The position numbers were made by a program, and so were the translations under genes. A stretch of DNA of 64,000 nucleotides from NCBI GenBank assembly GCA_964343605.1, contig CAYFKJ010000001.1, positions 868,001-932,000 of the forward strand, given 5' to 3'. Position 1 is the stretch's first letter; each line of letters begins with the position of its first letter. The notes under the pieces were generated by a model. It searched no databases. It saw nothing but the letters and a program-made list of their open reading frames with translations, and had not been told where the DNA came from. This DNA comes from CAYFKJ01 sp964343605 (GTDB taxonomy: Bacteria > Pseudomonadota > Alphaproteobacteria > UBA2966). Shown here one piece after another: positions 44,351 to 52,519 of the stretch.

Positions 44351-45685
44351 ATGTCCCAAGCTCTCGAGTTCCTAGACGATCTGTTCGCCCGCGCCAAACG
44401 TGCCGGGGCCGATGCCGCCGACGGGCATCACGTGCAATCGACCTCGCTGTCGACGTCGCAACGGTTGGGCAAGCGGGAGGATCTTGAACGGTCGGAAAGC
44501 CTCGACATGATGCTCAGGGTGTTCGTCGGCCAGCGCCAGGCGTGCGTCGCCTCGACCGACCTCTCCGAGGCTGCCGTCGACGAATTGGTCGAGCGCGCCG
44601 TCGCCATGGCCCGGGCGGCGCCGGAAGATCCGTACTGCGGACTGGCCGACAACGTCCGTCTCGCCAAGTCCTATCCCGACCTCGACATGGCCGACGACCA
44701 CGTTCCCGATGCCGAGGAACTCTACGGCCTCGCGGCCGAAGCCGAGGACGCCGCCCGCTCGGTCGAAGGGGTGACCAATTCCGAAGGCGCCGGAGCCAGT
44801 TGGGGCTGGGGCAGCGTCGCGGTCGCCACCAGCGAAGGCTTTTCGGGCGAATACACCACGACCTCCCACAGCGTCAGCGCCTCTGTGCTGGCCGGCGAGG
44901 GCACGGCGATGGAGCGCGATTATGATTACTCCTGGACCCGCCACCGCGCCGACATGGAGGACGCGGCCGAGGTCGGACTGAGCGCCGGCCGGCGGGCCGT
45001 CAAGCGGCTCAACCCGAAGCAGGCCGACACGGCGGCGGTGCCGGTGGTCTACGATCCCCGCGTTTCGGGCGGCTTGCTGGGCCACTTTTCCGGCGCGGTG
45101 TCCGGCTCCTCGGTGGCCCGGGGGACGAGTTTCCTGAAGGACCGCATGGAGGAGCAAGTCTTCGCCGACGGCATCCGTATCATCGACGACCCGCACCGAA
45201 TGCGCGGCCTTTCTTCCAGGCCCTTCGATGGCGAAGGTGTCGCGAACGCGGCTCTCGATTTAATCGACAATGGGATTTTAAAGGCCTGGCTGCTCGATTC
45301 CGCTTCCGCCAGGCAGTTGGGCCTGGAAACCACGGCGCGAGCGGCGCGCGGCGGCGCCTCGCCGCCCCACCCTGCAACCACCAATCTCTACATGGAAGCG
45401 GGCGATACGTCTCCGGCCGAGCTTATCGCCGGCATCGACCAGGGCTTCTATGTCCAGGAACTGATCGGCTTCGGCGTCAATCAGGTCACAGGCGACTATA
45501 GCCGCGGCGCGGCGGGTTTCTGGATCGAGAACGGCGAGATCAGCTATCCGGTGAGTGAAATGACGGTGGCCGGCAACCTCAAGGACATGTTTCTCAACAT
45601 GACGCCGGCCGACGATCTGGTCTTCCGCTACAGCACCAACGCGCCGACGCTCCGCGTTGAGGGCATGACGGTCGCCGGCGCCTGA
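44351..45685 (+). CDS. tldE: Metalloprotease subunit TldE/PmbA
   Basis: A 444-residue partner of TldD, lacking the zinc HExxxH site as expected for the E subunit. Motifs: SQRLGKREDLERSES, VVYDPRVSGGLLGHFSGAVSGSSVARG and ELIGFGVNQVTGDYSRGAAGFWIENGEI. Its stop overlaps the next start by one base (TGATG). Here the two subunits are about 15 kb apart, a common arrangement. Confidence 0.94.
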   Translation: MSQALEFLDDLFARAKRAGADAADGHHVQSTSLSTSQRLGKREDLERSESLDMMLRVFVGQRQACVASTDLSEAAVDELVERAVAMARAAPEDPYCGLADNVRLAKSYPDLDMADDHVPDAEELYGLAAEAEDAARSVEGVTNSEGAGASWGWGSVAVATSEGFSGEYTTTSHSVSASVLAGEGTAMERDYDYSWTRHRADMEDAAEVGLSAGRRAVKRLNPKQADTAAVPVVYDPRVSGGLLGHFSGAVSGSSVARGTSFLKDRMEEQVFADGIRIIDDPHRMRGLSSRPFDGEGVANAALDLIDNGILKAWLLDSASARQLGLETTARAARGGASPPHPATTNLYMEAGDTSPAELIAGIDQGFYVQELIGFGVNQVTGDYSRGAAGFWIENGEISYPVSEMTVAGNLKDMFLNMTPADDLVFRYSTNAPTLRVEGMTVAGA

Positions 45686-46488
45686 TGGCCATCGATCGGT
45701 CCGAAGACCTCCGCCTGCTCGAGGAGGCAGTGCGCGCCGCCGGCGCAGTGGCGCACGAGTTCTTTACTGGCCACGCAGAAACCTGGGAGAAGAATCCAGG
45801 CGACCCCGTAACGGAGGCGGACCTGGCGGTCGACAAGCTGCTCAACGAGCGGCTCTGCGCCGCACGACCTGAATACGCCTGGCTCTCGGAAGAAACAGCG
45901 GACGACGGCAAGCGCCTCGAAGCGTCGCGCGTTTGGGTGGTCGACCCCATCGACGGTACTCGCGCTTTCGTCAAGAGGAAGCCGGAATACACCGTCTGCG
46001 CCGGTCTGGTGGAGGACGGCCGCCCCGTTCTGGGCGCGGTTTTCAATCCGGAAACCGACGATATGTTCTTGGCCGCGGCCGACCGGGGAGCCACCCACAA
46101 CGGCAAGGCGCTCAAGGCCGCACCCCCGCCGCCCATCGAGCAGGCGAATCTTCTGACCAGCCGCCGCACGCTTGAGCAAAACGGCGTATCGCCGATCCCC
46201 GAAGCCCAGTTCACCTTCCACAATTCCATCGCCTGGCGCATGGTGCTGGTGGCTGCGGGCCGCTACGACGCGACGATTTCGGTCAAGCCAAAAGCCGATT
46301 GGGATATTGCTGCGGCCCATTTGGTGGCGACAGAAGCGGGTCTGGGCTGCGCGGCGCCCGACGGCAACGCGCTGGAATACAATCGGCCTGACATCCGCCA
46401 CCCCGGCGTCGTTGTCGCAGCGGAACCCCTGTTTTCGGACATTGTCCGCCGGCTTGAGGGTTTCCCGTTGTCGCTGGGAAGAGACTAG
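45685..46488 (+). CDS. Inositol monophosphatase family protein, CysQ-like
   Basis: A 267-residue magnesium-dependent phosphatase. The metal motif is VVDPIDGTRAFVKRKPEYTV with the second acid in EETADDG and the C-terminal Asp in DWDIAAAHLVATEAGL. Best guess is a 3'(2'),5'-bisphosphate nucleotidase (CysQ type) or a general inositol phosphatase; these cannot be told apart safely by sequence. Coupled to tldE by TGATG. Convergent with the HD-GYP gene two bases away. Confidence 0.88.
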   Translation: MAIDRSEDLRLLEEAVRAAGAVAHEFFTGHAETWEKNPGDPVTEADLAVDKLLNERLCAARPEYAWLSEETADDGKRLEASRVWVVDPIDGTRAFVKRKPEYTVCAGLVEDGRPVLGAVFNPETDDMFLAAADRGATHNGKALKAAPPPPIEQANLLTSRRTLEQNGVSPIPEAQFTFHNSIAWRMVLVAAGRYDATISVKPKADWDIAAAHLVATEAGLGCAAPDGNALEYNRPDIRHPGVVVAAEPLFSDIVRRLEGFPLSLGRD

Positions 46489-46490
46489 AG

Positions 46491-47588
46491 CTAGGCCGCC
46501 TGTTCCGCCTTTGTGGAAACGAAGATCTCCTTGAACAGCGCCAGCAGGTTCTGGTCGATGCCGGTCGTCATGCTTTCAAGGATGGCGAAGGCCTTTTCCG
46601 TGGGAAAGGCGGGCTTGTAGGAGCGTTCGTCCGTCAATGCGCCGAATATGTCGCAGATCGCCGACATGCGCGCCAGCTCGTTGAGTTCGGCGCCCTTTAG
46701 GCCCTTCGGGTAACCCGTGCCGTCGATTTTTTCGTGATGCTGCTCGGCAATGATGCGGGCGCCTTTGCGGACGTCGTCGCCGCCCTCCAGGAGAACCCCG
46801 GATTGCACGACGTGATCCTGCATCAGCGGCCATTCCTCGTCCGTCAGTTTGCCGGGTTTACCGAGAATCTCGGGCGGCGTCACGAGCTTGCCCACATCGT
46901 GCAGCAATCCACCGGTGGAAAGAATCAGCAAATCGTCGTCCGACATGCCGATGCCGTGCCCGAACAGCGTCAGCAGCGTGGCGACGCGCATGGAGTGAAC
47001 GTAGGTGTAGTTGTGGTGGGATTGAACCGACGCTAACAGGTCGTGGTGGGCGGCTTGATTGACCGCATCGACCAGGGGCGTGCAGCTTTCCGCCGCCGTG
47101 CCGTAATCGATCGGTTCACCGTTCTCGATGGCCGTCGAAATGCTTTGGTACTCCTCGACGGTCAGTTTCAACGGTTTTTGCTGGACTTCCGGCAGGGCCT
47201 CCCAGGCTTTTTCAGCGGACTGGCTGATCAGGTCGCTGATTGTTTCAATCAAGGCTTTCGACGACATGGGCCAACTGAGGAAACGGCTGGTTTTGCCGAA
47301 CCGCTCCAACAGGTCGCCGGCGCCCTCGCCCTTGACGCCAATGAAAATGATGGAAACCGTCGTCCCATCCAAGCCCAACCGGTCGATGCCGCCCCTTTTC
47401 GCCATCTGCAGATCAACCAGGGCGACATCGGGCGCCGCCGCCGCCATGCCGTCTCCGGCGGCACCGACGTCATCGAAAATCGACAGGTCGAACCGGCGAT
47501 TGAGGGCGTGTTCCAGTTCCCGGCGGCGCCGTTCTTCCTGGAAAATTACCGCTACCTTGGGCAGCTTTATCGCCGGATCTGCGGACAT
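46491..47588 (-). CDS. HD-GYP domain protein with degenerate receiver-like N-terminus
   Basis: 365 residues. The N-terminal 120 residues look like a response-regulator receiver fold with Asp59 in VALVDLQM, but the acidic pair at the start (KVAVIFQEE) and the Lys of the fifth strand (FLSWPMSS) are missing. The C-terminal HD-GYP domain is intact: HSMRVATL, LLHDVGK, HHEKIDGTGYPKG. It probably hydrolyses cyclic di-GMP in the cytosol. Single gene, convergent with the CysQ-like gene. Confidence 0.9.
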   Translation of the reverse strand: MSADPAIKLPKVAVIFQEERRRRELEHALNRRFDLSIFDDVGAAGDGMAAAAPDVALVDLQMAKRGGIDRLGLDGTTVSIIFIGVKGEGAGDLLERFGKTSRFLSWPMSSKALIETISDLISQSAEKAWEALPEVQQKPLKLTVEEYQSISTAIENGEPIDYGTAAESCTPLVDAVNQAAHHDLLASVQSHHNYTYVHSMRVATLLTLFGHGIGMSDDDLLILSTGGLLHDVGKLVTPPEILGKPGKLTDEEWPLMQDHVVQSGVLLEGGDDVRKGARIIAEQHHEKIDGTGYPKGLKGAELNELARMSAICDIFGALTDERSYKPAFPTEKAFAILESMTTGIDQNLLALFKEIFVSTKAEQAA

Positions 47589-47647
47589 GACCTAAATCAA
47601 TTCAACCCTTAATTGTGACCTGTTTGGCCTATTGGTTCGTCACATAA

Positions 47648-47995
47648 TTATTTGGCAGCAACGACCATGATTTCAACCAAAAACTCCGGCAAGGCAAGCT
47701 TGCTTTCGACGCAGGCGCGCGCCGGCGGGTTGGCCTGATCCACCCAGGCGTCCCACACCGAGTTCATTTCATTGAACGTGGAGATGTCCGAAAGCCAGAT
47801 ATTCGCCGTCAGCATTTTCGACTTATCCGTGCCTGCCTTAGCCAGCAAGCCTTCGATCTTGGCCAGGATCTGCGCTGTTTGGCCGGCAACGTCCGCGCTG
47901 GGATCGTCCGCGACCTGGCCGGCAGTGTAGACCGTATCGCCGTGAACCACGGTCTGGCTCATGCGCGGGCCGGGGTCAATTCGGGTGATCGACAT
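47648..47995 (-). CDS. RidA family enamine/imine deaminase
   Basis: A 115-residue protein of the RidA/YjgF fold. Signs are VYTAGQVADDPSADVAGQTAQILAKIEGLLAKAG and ANPPARACVESKLALPEFLVEIMVVA, where the Arg of PPARACVE binds substrate carboxylate. RidA removes reactive 2-aminoacrylate-type intermediates; some subfamilies have other substrates. Single gene, divergent from the oxygenase gene at 48183. Confidence 0.92.
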   Translation of the reverse strand: MSITRIDPGPRMSQTVVHGDTVYTAGQVADDPSADVAGQTAQILAKIEGLLAKAGTDKSKMLTANIWLSDISTFNEMNSVWDAWVDQANPPARACVESKLALPEFLVEIMVVAAK

Positions 47996-48182
47996 GTAAA
48001 CTTCCTTTCAATGAAATAACTCGACGGCAAATACTAGCCGATTGTCGGGCAAGCTGCGACCAACCCAGCCTACAAGCGGCTTGTTTTTTTGAAATTGGGT
48101 GTGAATGAAATCCTTGAGATTCCCGGCCAATTGAAATTAGGCTCCGTTTTGGGGAACCCAACCATTTCGGGGAGGGAGTTTC

Positions 48183-48989
48183 ATGCGGGACTATATCGAC
48201 CTTGATCGCTATCCCATCGATCGCTTGCAAAGCGCCGAAGGCCAGACACTGTTGTCGGCCAGCCGCCGTGAATTGGCCGAATTGGGCATGTTCAATCTTG
48301 AGGGTTTTCTTAAGGCTGCAGCCCTTCGCCAGTGCATCGACGATGTGATGCCGGTTTTCGAACATGGCGCCTTCACCCACCGACGCAGCCACAACATCTA
48401 TTTCGAACCTACCATTCCCGAACTTCCGGCCGGCCATCCCGCGCTTCGGCAATTCGAGACCGTCAACCATACGGTCTGCGCCGACCAGATTCCCGGCAGT
48501 CTTCTCTGCCGAATTTACGAATGGCCGCCGTTGGCGGCGTTCCTCGCCGCCGTCATGGACAAGCCGGAGCTTCATGTGATGGCCGATCCCTTGGCCCGCG
48601 CCAACGTCATGAGCTACGGCGAGGGCGAAGCGCTGAACTGGCATTTCGACCGCTCGGAATTCACCACAACGCTGTTGTTGCAAGCCCCCGACGGGGGCGG
48701 CAAATTTCAATACCGCCGCGACCTGCGCGGCGAAAACGATCCTAACCACGCCGGCGTCGGCCGCCTGCTGGCCGGCGAGGATGGGGAGTTGCGCACGCTG
48801 CCGCTGGAGCCCGGTACGTTGAATGTCTTCAAGGGCAAATACAGCGCCCACCGGGTCACGCCGGTCGAGGGCCCGACACCCCGTATAATCGCCGTATTCT
48901 CCTATTACGAAGAGCCCGGCAGGCTGTTCAGCGAGGAGGAACGGCTTGGCTTCTACGGCCGCTCAGAGCCGCTGGAAGCGGCATCTTGA
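48183..48989 (+). CDS. 2-oxoglutarate/Fe(II)-dependent dioxygenase-like protein
   Basis: 268 residues with a double-stranded beta-helix pattern. The iron triad can be read as His154 and Asp156 (LNWHFDRSEF) and His223 (GKYSAHRVTP), with Arg234 (TPRIIAVFSY) placed to bind 2-oxoglutarate. The N-terminal half (GMFNLEGFLKAA) is helical, similar to hydroxylases of small molecules. A strong GGGGAGGGAG site precedes the ATG. Its TGA overlaps the TTG start of the M24 gene, so both should be made together. Confidence 0.8.
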   Translation: MRDYIDLDRYPIDRLQSAEGQTLLSASRRELAELGMFNLEGFLKAAALRQCIDDVMPVFEHGAFTHRRSHNIYFEPTIPELPAGHPALRQFETVNHTVCADQIPGSLLCRIYEWPPLAAFLAAVMDKPELHVMADPLARANVMSYGEGEALNWHFDRSEFTTTLLLQAPDGGGKFQYRRDLRGENDPNHAGVGRLLAGEDGELRTLPLEPGTLNVFKGKYSAHRVTPVEGPTPRIIAVFSYYEEPGRLFSEEERLGFYGRSEPLEAAS

Positions 48990-50173
48990 CGGCGTCCCGC
49001 CCGGCCGCCGCGGTCGACATTGCCGCGCTGAGATCCGAGCGCCTGTCACGGCTTCGCCAATTCATGGCGGCGGACGACGTGGCGGCGGCGGTCTTTTTCG
49101 ACCCCATCAACATCCGCTATGCCGTCGACGTCTCCAACATGCAGGTTTGGAGCCTGCACAATCCGGTGCGCTACACGTTTGTCTCGACCGCCGGGCCGGT
49201 TGTGCACTTCGAGTTCGCCAGTTGCAGCCATTTGGCGGAAGGCTTCGAACTGATCGACGAGGTCCGGCCCGCCGTCAACTGGTGCTACATGATGTCGGGA
49301 CAGGACGCCGAGGTGGCGGCTGGCACCTGGGCGGACGAAATTGCCGATCTAACCATTCGCCACGGCGGCGGCAACCGGCGGGTGGCCGTCGACCGGCTTG
49401 ACCTGGCCGCGTACCAGTCCCTGCGGGCGGCCGGCGTGGAGGTCGTGGAGGGCCACACCCTGGCCGAAAAGGCCCGCACCATCAAAACGCCGGAAGAACT
49501 GAAGGCCATGCGGGCCTCGATCGCCGCTTGTGAGGAGGCCTGCCTGGTCATGGGCGCGGCCATGAAACCGGGCATGACGGAGCAGGAGCTCTGGTCGGTT
49601 CTGCACCAGCAAAACATTGCCCGCGGCGGCGAATGGATCGAGACGCGGCTGCTCACTTCGGGTCCCCGCACCAATCCCTGGTACAACGAATGCTCCGACC
49701 GGGTAATCGAGGACGGCGACTTGGTGGCGTTCGATACCGATTTGATCGGTTTATACGGCTACTGCTGCGACATTTCCCGCACCTGGCGGATGGGGGCCGA
49801 CGAGCCGAGTGACGAGCAGCGCCGCACCTACGCCCACGCCCACGCCCATCTCGAAAAGCTGAAGCGGATCGTTCGTCCCGGCATCGAGACAAAGGACCTT
49901 GCCGCCGAAATCGGCAACCGGCCCAATGCCTGGCACGTCTACAGTTGCATCCTGCACGGCGTCGGCATGTGCGACGAATACCCCACGGCTATGTGGCTGG
50001 ACCAATTAGGTCACTACAACGCCGTCATCGAACCCGGCATGACACTGTGCCTCGAGGCCTATTCAGGGCCGGTCGATGGGCGGGAGGGCGTAAAGTTGGA
50101 AGACCAGATCCTGGTGACCGACGACGGCATTGAGGTCTTGAGCAGCCTTCCCTTTCAGGAGGATTGGCTTTAG
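48986..50173 (+). CDS. M24 family metalloenzyme, DddP-like (possible DMSP lyase or Xaa-Pro peptidase relative)
   Basis: A 395-residue protein with a creatinase-like N-terminal domain and a pita-bread C-domain. Metal ligands: Asp250, Asp252 and Asp262 (VAFDTDLIGLYGYCCDISRTW), His324, Glu357 and Glu372. Asp330 in HGVGMCDEYP sits six residues after the His, where DddP DMSP lyases have their catalytic Asp; spacings between ligands (2, 10, about 62, 33, 15) are close to DddP as I recall it. A TTG start overlaps the previous stop (TTGA). Ordinary peptidase activity is the alternative. Confidence 0.75.
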   Translation: MTASRPAAAVDIAALRSERLSRLRQFMAADDVAAAVFFDPINIRYAVDVSNMQVWSLHNPVRYTFVSTAGPVVHFEFASCSHLAEGFELIDEVRPAVNWCYMMSGQDAEVAAGTWADEIADLTIRHGGGNRRVAVDRLDLAAYQSLRAAGVEVVEGHTLAEKARTIKTPEELKAMRASIAACEEACLVMGAAMKPGMTEQELWSVLHQQNIARGGEWIETRLLTSGPRTNPWYNECSDRVIEDGDLVAFDTDLIGLYGYCCDISRTWRMGADEPSDEQRRTYAHAHAHLEKLKRIVRPGIETKDLAAEIGNRPNAWHVYSCILHGVGMCDEYPTAMWLDQLGHYNAVIEPGMTLCLEAYSGPVDGREGVKLEDQILVTDDGIEVLSSLPFQEDWL

Positions 50174-50182
50174 TCGAGCCGC

Positions 50183-50389
50183 CTAACCCAGTCGGATATC
50201 GTCCTCCACCGACACTTCGAGTTCCGCCCCCTGAACGGTGAGAACGGCCCTGGCCTTCAGAACCTCATCACCCGTCAGTTTTCCGGATGCAAGGCCTTCG
50301 CGCACCGCCTTCTCGATTTCACGCTGGGAAGTGATGCCGACTTTTTTCAGAAACTTCCTGACGTCCATGTTGAACTGGTCTTCGTTCAT
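50183..50389 (-). CDS. Small conserved protein, DUF6494-like
   Basis: 68 residues, soluble and charged: MNEDQFNMDVRKFLKKVGI, then a helical REIEKAVREGLASGKL and a beta-like tail LTVQGAELEVSVEDDIRLG. The ATG at 50389 is the natural start; the frame remains open upstream inside the fdh gamma gene but is not protein-like there. It follows fdh gamma on the same strand by about 50 bases, so may be the last gene of the fdh operon. Confidence 0.8.
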   Translation of the reverse strand: MNEDQFNMDVRKFLKKVGITSQREIEKAVREGLASGKLTGDEVLKARAVLTVQGAELEVSVEDDIRLG

Positions 50390-50442
50390 GGCTGACCGCC
50401 CGTACTTTCGGCTGGTGGAATGATAATGGATCGGCGACTGGG

Positions 50443-51486
50443 TTAGGCCTCCTGGGCCTGACCCTCCGAATCCCCGTCGCCCTCCATCCAGGCGGCATGA
50501 TGTTCGCGCGCCCAGTTCTCGTCGACGTAGCCCGAATACATGGCATCGAACGCACCTTCCATGCCGAGGCTGCCGATATAGATGTGGGCGATGATGATGG
50601 CGATCATCACGACCGAAACGGCGGAATGAACGATCTGGAGAAGCTGCATACCAGCCATGTCGGCCCAGGTGAACGGGAAGAGCAAGGCCAGCCCCGTCAG
50701 GAACAACACCACGCCGCCGACGGTAACGGTCCAGAAAATGAATTTTTGGCCCGTGTTGAAGCGCCCCGCCTTGGGATGGGCGCCCTTGACGAAAAGACCG
50801 CCGCCTTCGGCGATCCAACCGGCGTCGTAGCGGTCGGGAAGGTTGTCCTTGACCCAAAGAACGAACATCATCACCACGCCGACGATAAAGACGAAGCCAA
50901 GGTAGTTGTGCACGTACTTGCCGCCGAGGGTAATGAGTGCGAAAGCGTCGGCGCCGATCAGGGGCTTGAGGACATAGCGGCCGTACATCACGTTGAGGCC
51001 CGTCAGTCCGAGGATGATGAAACTGACCGCGGTCAGCCAGTGGGCAATCCGGTCGAGGCCCCCGAAGCGAAGGACGAGTTTGCCGGAAAAACCGCTGTCG
51101 ATGCGGATGCGCTTGCGGACGACATAGAAGATCACCAGAACCACCAGGGTCGCCGCCATGGCGCGCGCGCCATAGACTTTCAAGGGACCGTTGTTGATGG
51201 CGCGCCAGTTGTCGCCTTCGGATTGAACCAGAACGCCGGCCTGCTTGTCGGGCAGCGATACCGTGCCGCGAACGCCGTGCCTGATGGTGCGCCAGATTTC
51301 GCTATCGCTGGAGAAGCCCAACGCCTGCCCCGGTACCTGGCCCTTGGTTTGCGCGACAGCCGCGCCGCCGGGAATGGCCAGGAACAGAACGCCTGCGCTC
51401 ACCAACGCCAGCGTCAGCACGATGCAAATCATGGCTTTCATCCTGGAGAACTGAAAACCCCCGTTTTTCCAGTTGTTCGCAAGCAT
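50443..51486 (-). CDS. Formate dehydrogenase gamma subunit (cytochrome b)
   Basis: A 347-residue membrane subunit that binds heme b and passes electrons to quinone. After a cleavable or anchoring N-terminus (ICIVLTLALVSAGVLFLAI) there is a periplasmic stretch, one helix (AATLVVLVIFYVV) and a four-helix cytochrome b domain with histidines in RIAHWLTAVSFIILGLTGL, YVHNYLGFVF and IVHSAVSVVMIAIIIAHIYIG. GGGAG eight bases before ATG 51486. Downstream of a small lipoprotein gene and the beta subunit. Confidence 0.94.
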   Translation of the reverse strand: MLANNWKNGGFQFSRMKAMICIVLTLALVSAGVLFLAIPGGAAVAQTKGQVPGQALGFSSDSEIWRTIRHGVRGTVSLPDKQAGVLVQSEGDNWRAINNGPLKVYGARAMAATLVVLVIFYVVRKRIRIDSGFSGKLVLRFGGLDRIAHWLTAVSFIILGLTGLNVMYGRYVLKPLIGADAFALITLGGKYVHNYLGFVFIVGVVMMFVLWVKDNLPDRYDAGWIAEGGGLFVKGAHPKAGRFNTGQKFIFWTVTVGGVVLFLTGLALLFPFTWADMAGMQLLQIVHSAVSVVMIAIIIAHIYIGSLGMEGAFDAMYSGYVDENWAREHHAAWMEGDGDSEGQAQEA

Positions 51487-51512
51487 GAAGGATCTCCCAA
51501 TTTGGCCCTTTG

Positions 51513-51812
51513 TCAGGGCGCTCGTTGACCGCTGATACGGTTGAGACGGACGCTCTTGGACGCGCCGCCGCTGGTCCCCGAAGCAGCTCCCGGCAGGCTT
51601 GCCCCGCCCAGGCCCGCCTGAGCCCAGGCGCGGGCCCGATACGCAGATCGCGTCTTGGCGCTCAGCGGCAGGCTTTTGTTGCCGAGGTAGACGCCTTTCT
51701 TATATTCGAGAATTCGCCCCTGCTCCTCGGGCCGGCAGGCGCCCAGCGACACGACGACGGCGAGACCCAGAACAAGGGCCAGCGCCGTCCGACCGAATGT
51801 CATTTCGATCAT
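51513..51812 (-). CDS. Small lipoprotein inside the fdh operon
   Basis: 99 residues: signal sequence FGRTALALVLGLAVVVSLGAC with the lipobox Cys near residue 26, then a short polar mature part (RPEEQGRILEYKKGVYLGNK) and a Gly/Ala/Ser-rich end. Likely outer-membrane anchored. It lies between the beta and gamma genes, 26 bases before gamma, with GGGAAGG before the ATG. I do not recognise a named family; a structural or assembly part for the periplasmic enzyme is possible. Confidence 0.75.
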   Translation of the reverse strand: MIEMTFGRTALALVLGLAVVVSLGACRPEEQGRILEYKKGVYLGNKSLPLSAKTRSAYRARAWAQAGLGGASLPGAASGTSGGASKSVRLNRISGQRAP

Positions 51813-51909
51813 CTTACCTTCCCAATACGCTGACGGTTGAGGCGGGGGCCCGCAACGATCCGGTTGGATCGCCGCGGTCCCGCCTGAACCGTACGCTCAC
51901 GCCCTGCGG

Positions 51910-52506
51910 CTACGACCTGGCCTTCAGCCTGTAGGCCGTACCCCAGCCCCAGGCACCGCTACCGAAGCCGCGCGCGGTTACGCGTTCGCGGTAGATACCC
52001 GAGACCTCGTCGCCGTCACCGGCAAGCAGGGCCTTGGACGAACACATCTCGGCGCACAGCGGCAATTTGCCTTCGGCGAGACGGTTGCGGCCGTACTTCT
52101 GGTACTCGGCGCTGGAGTTGTCTTCTTCCGGACCGCCGGCGCAGAAGGTGCACTTGTCCATCTTGCCGCGGGAGCCGAAATTGCCGGCTTGCGGATACTG
52201 CGGCGCGCCAAACGGACAGGCGTAGAAGCAGTAACCGCAACCGATGCACAGGTCCTTGGAATGCAGCACGACGCCGTCTTCGGTGTCATAGATGCAGTCG
52301 ACCGGACAGACTGCGATGCACGGGGCATCGGAGCAGTGCATACAGGCCACGGAAATCGAGCGTTCCCCGGGTTTGCCATCGTTCAACGTAACGACGCGAC
52401 GGCGGTTGATGCCCCAGGGAATTTCATGCTCGTTCTTGCAGGCAGTGACGCAGCTATTGCATTCGGTGCAACGTTCGGCATCGCAGAGGAACTTCATTCT
52501 AGCCAT
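51910..52506 (-). CDS. Formate dehydrogenase beta subunit, iron-sulfur
   Basis: A 198-residue ferredoxin-like subunit with four [4Fe-4S] motifs: CTECNSCVTACKNEH, CMHCSDAPCIAVCP, CIGCGYCFYACP, and the split set CTFC with CAEMC. It carries electrons from the alpha to the gamma subunit. There is no C-terminal membrane helix, unlike E. coli FdnH. It begins 13 bases after the alpha gene and is exported with it through the TAT route. Confidence 0.95.
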   Translation of the reverse strand: MARMKFLCDAERCTECNSCVTACKNEHEIPWGINRRRVVTLNDGKPGERSISVACMHCSDAPCIAVCPVDCIYDTEDGVVLHSKDLCIGCGYCFYACPFGAPQYPQAGNFGSRGKMDKCTFCAGGPEEDNSSAEYQKYGRNRLAEGKLPLCAEMCSSKALLAGDGDEVSGIYRERVTARGFGSGAWGWGTAYRLKARS

Positions 52507-52519
52507 TTTTCAGCCCTCC

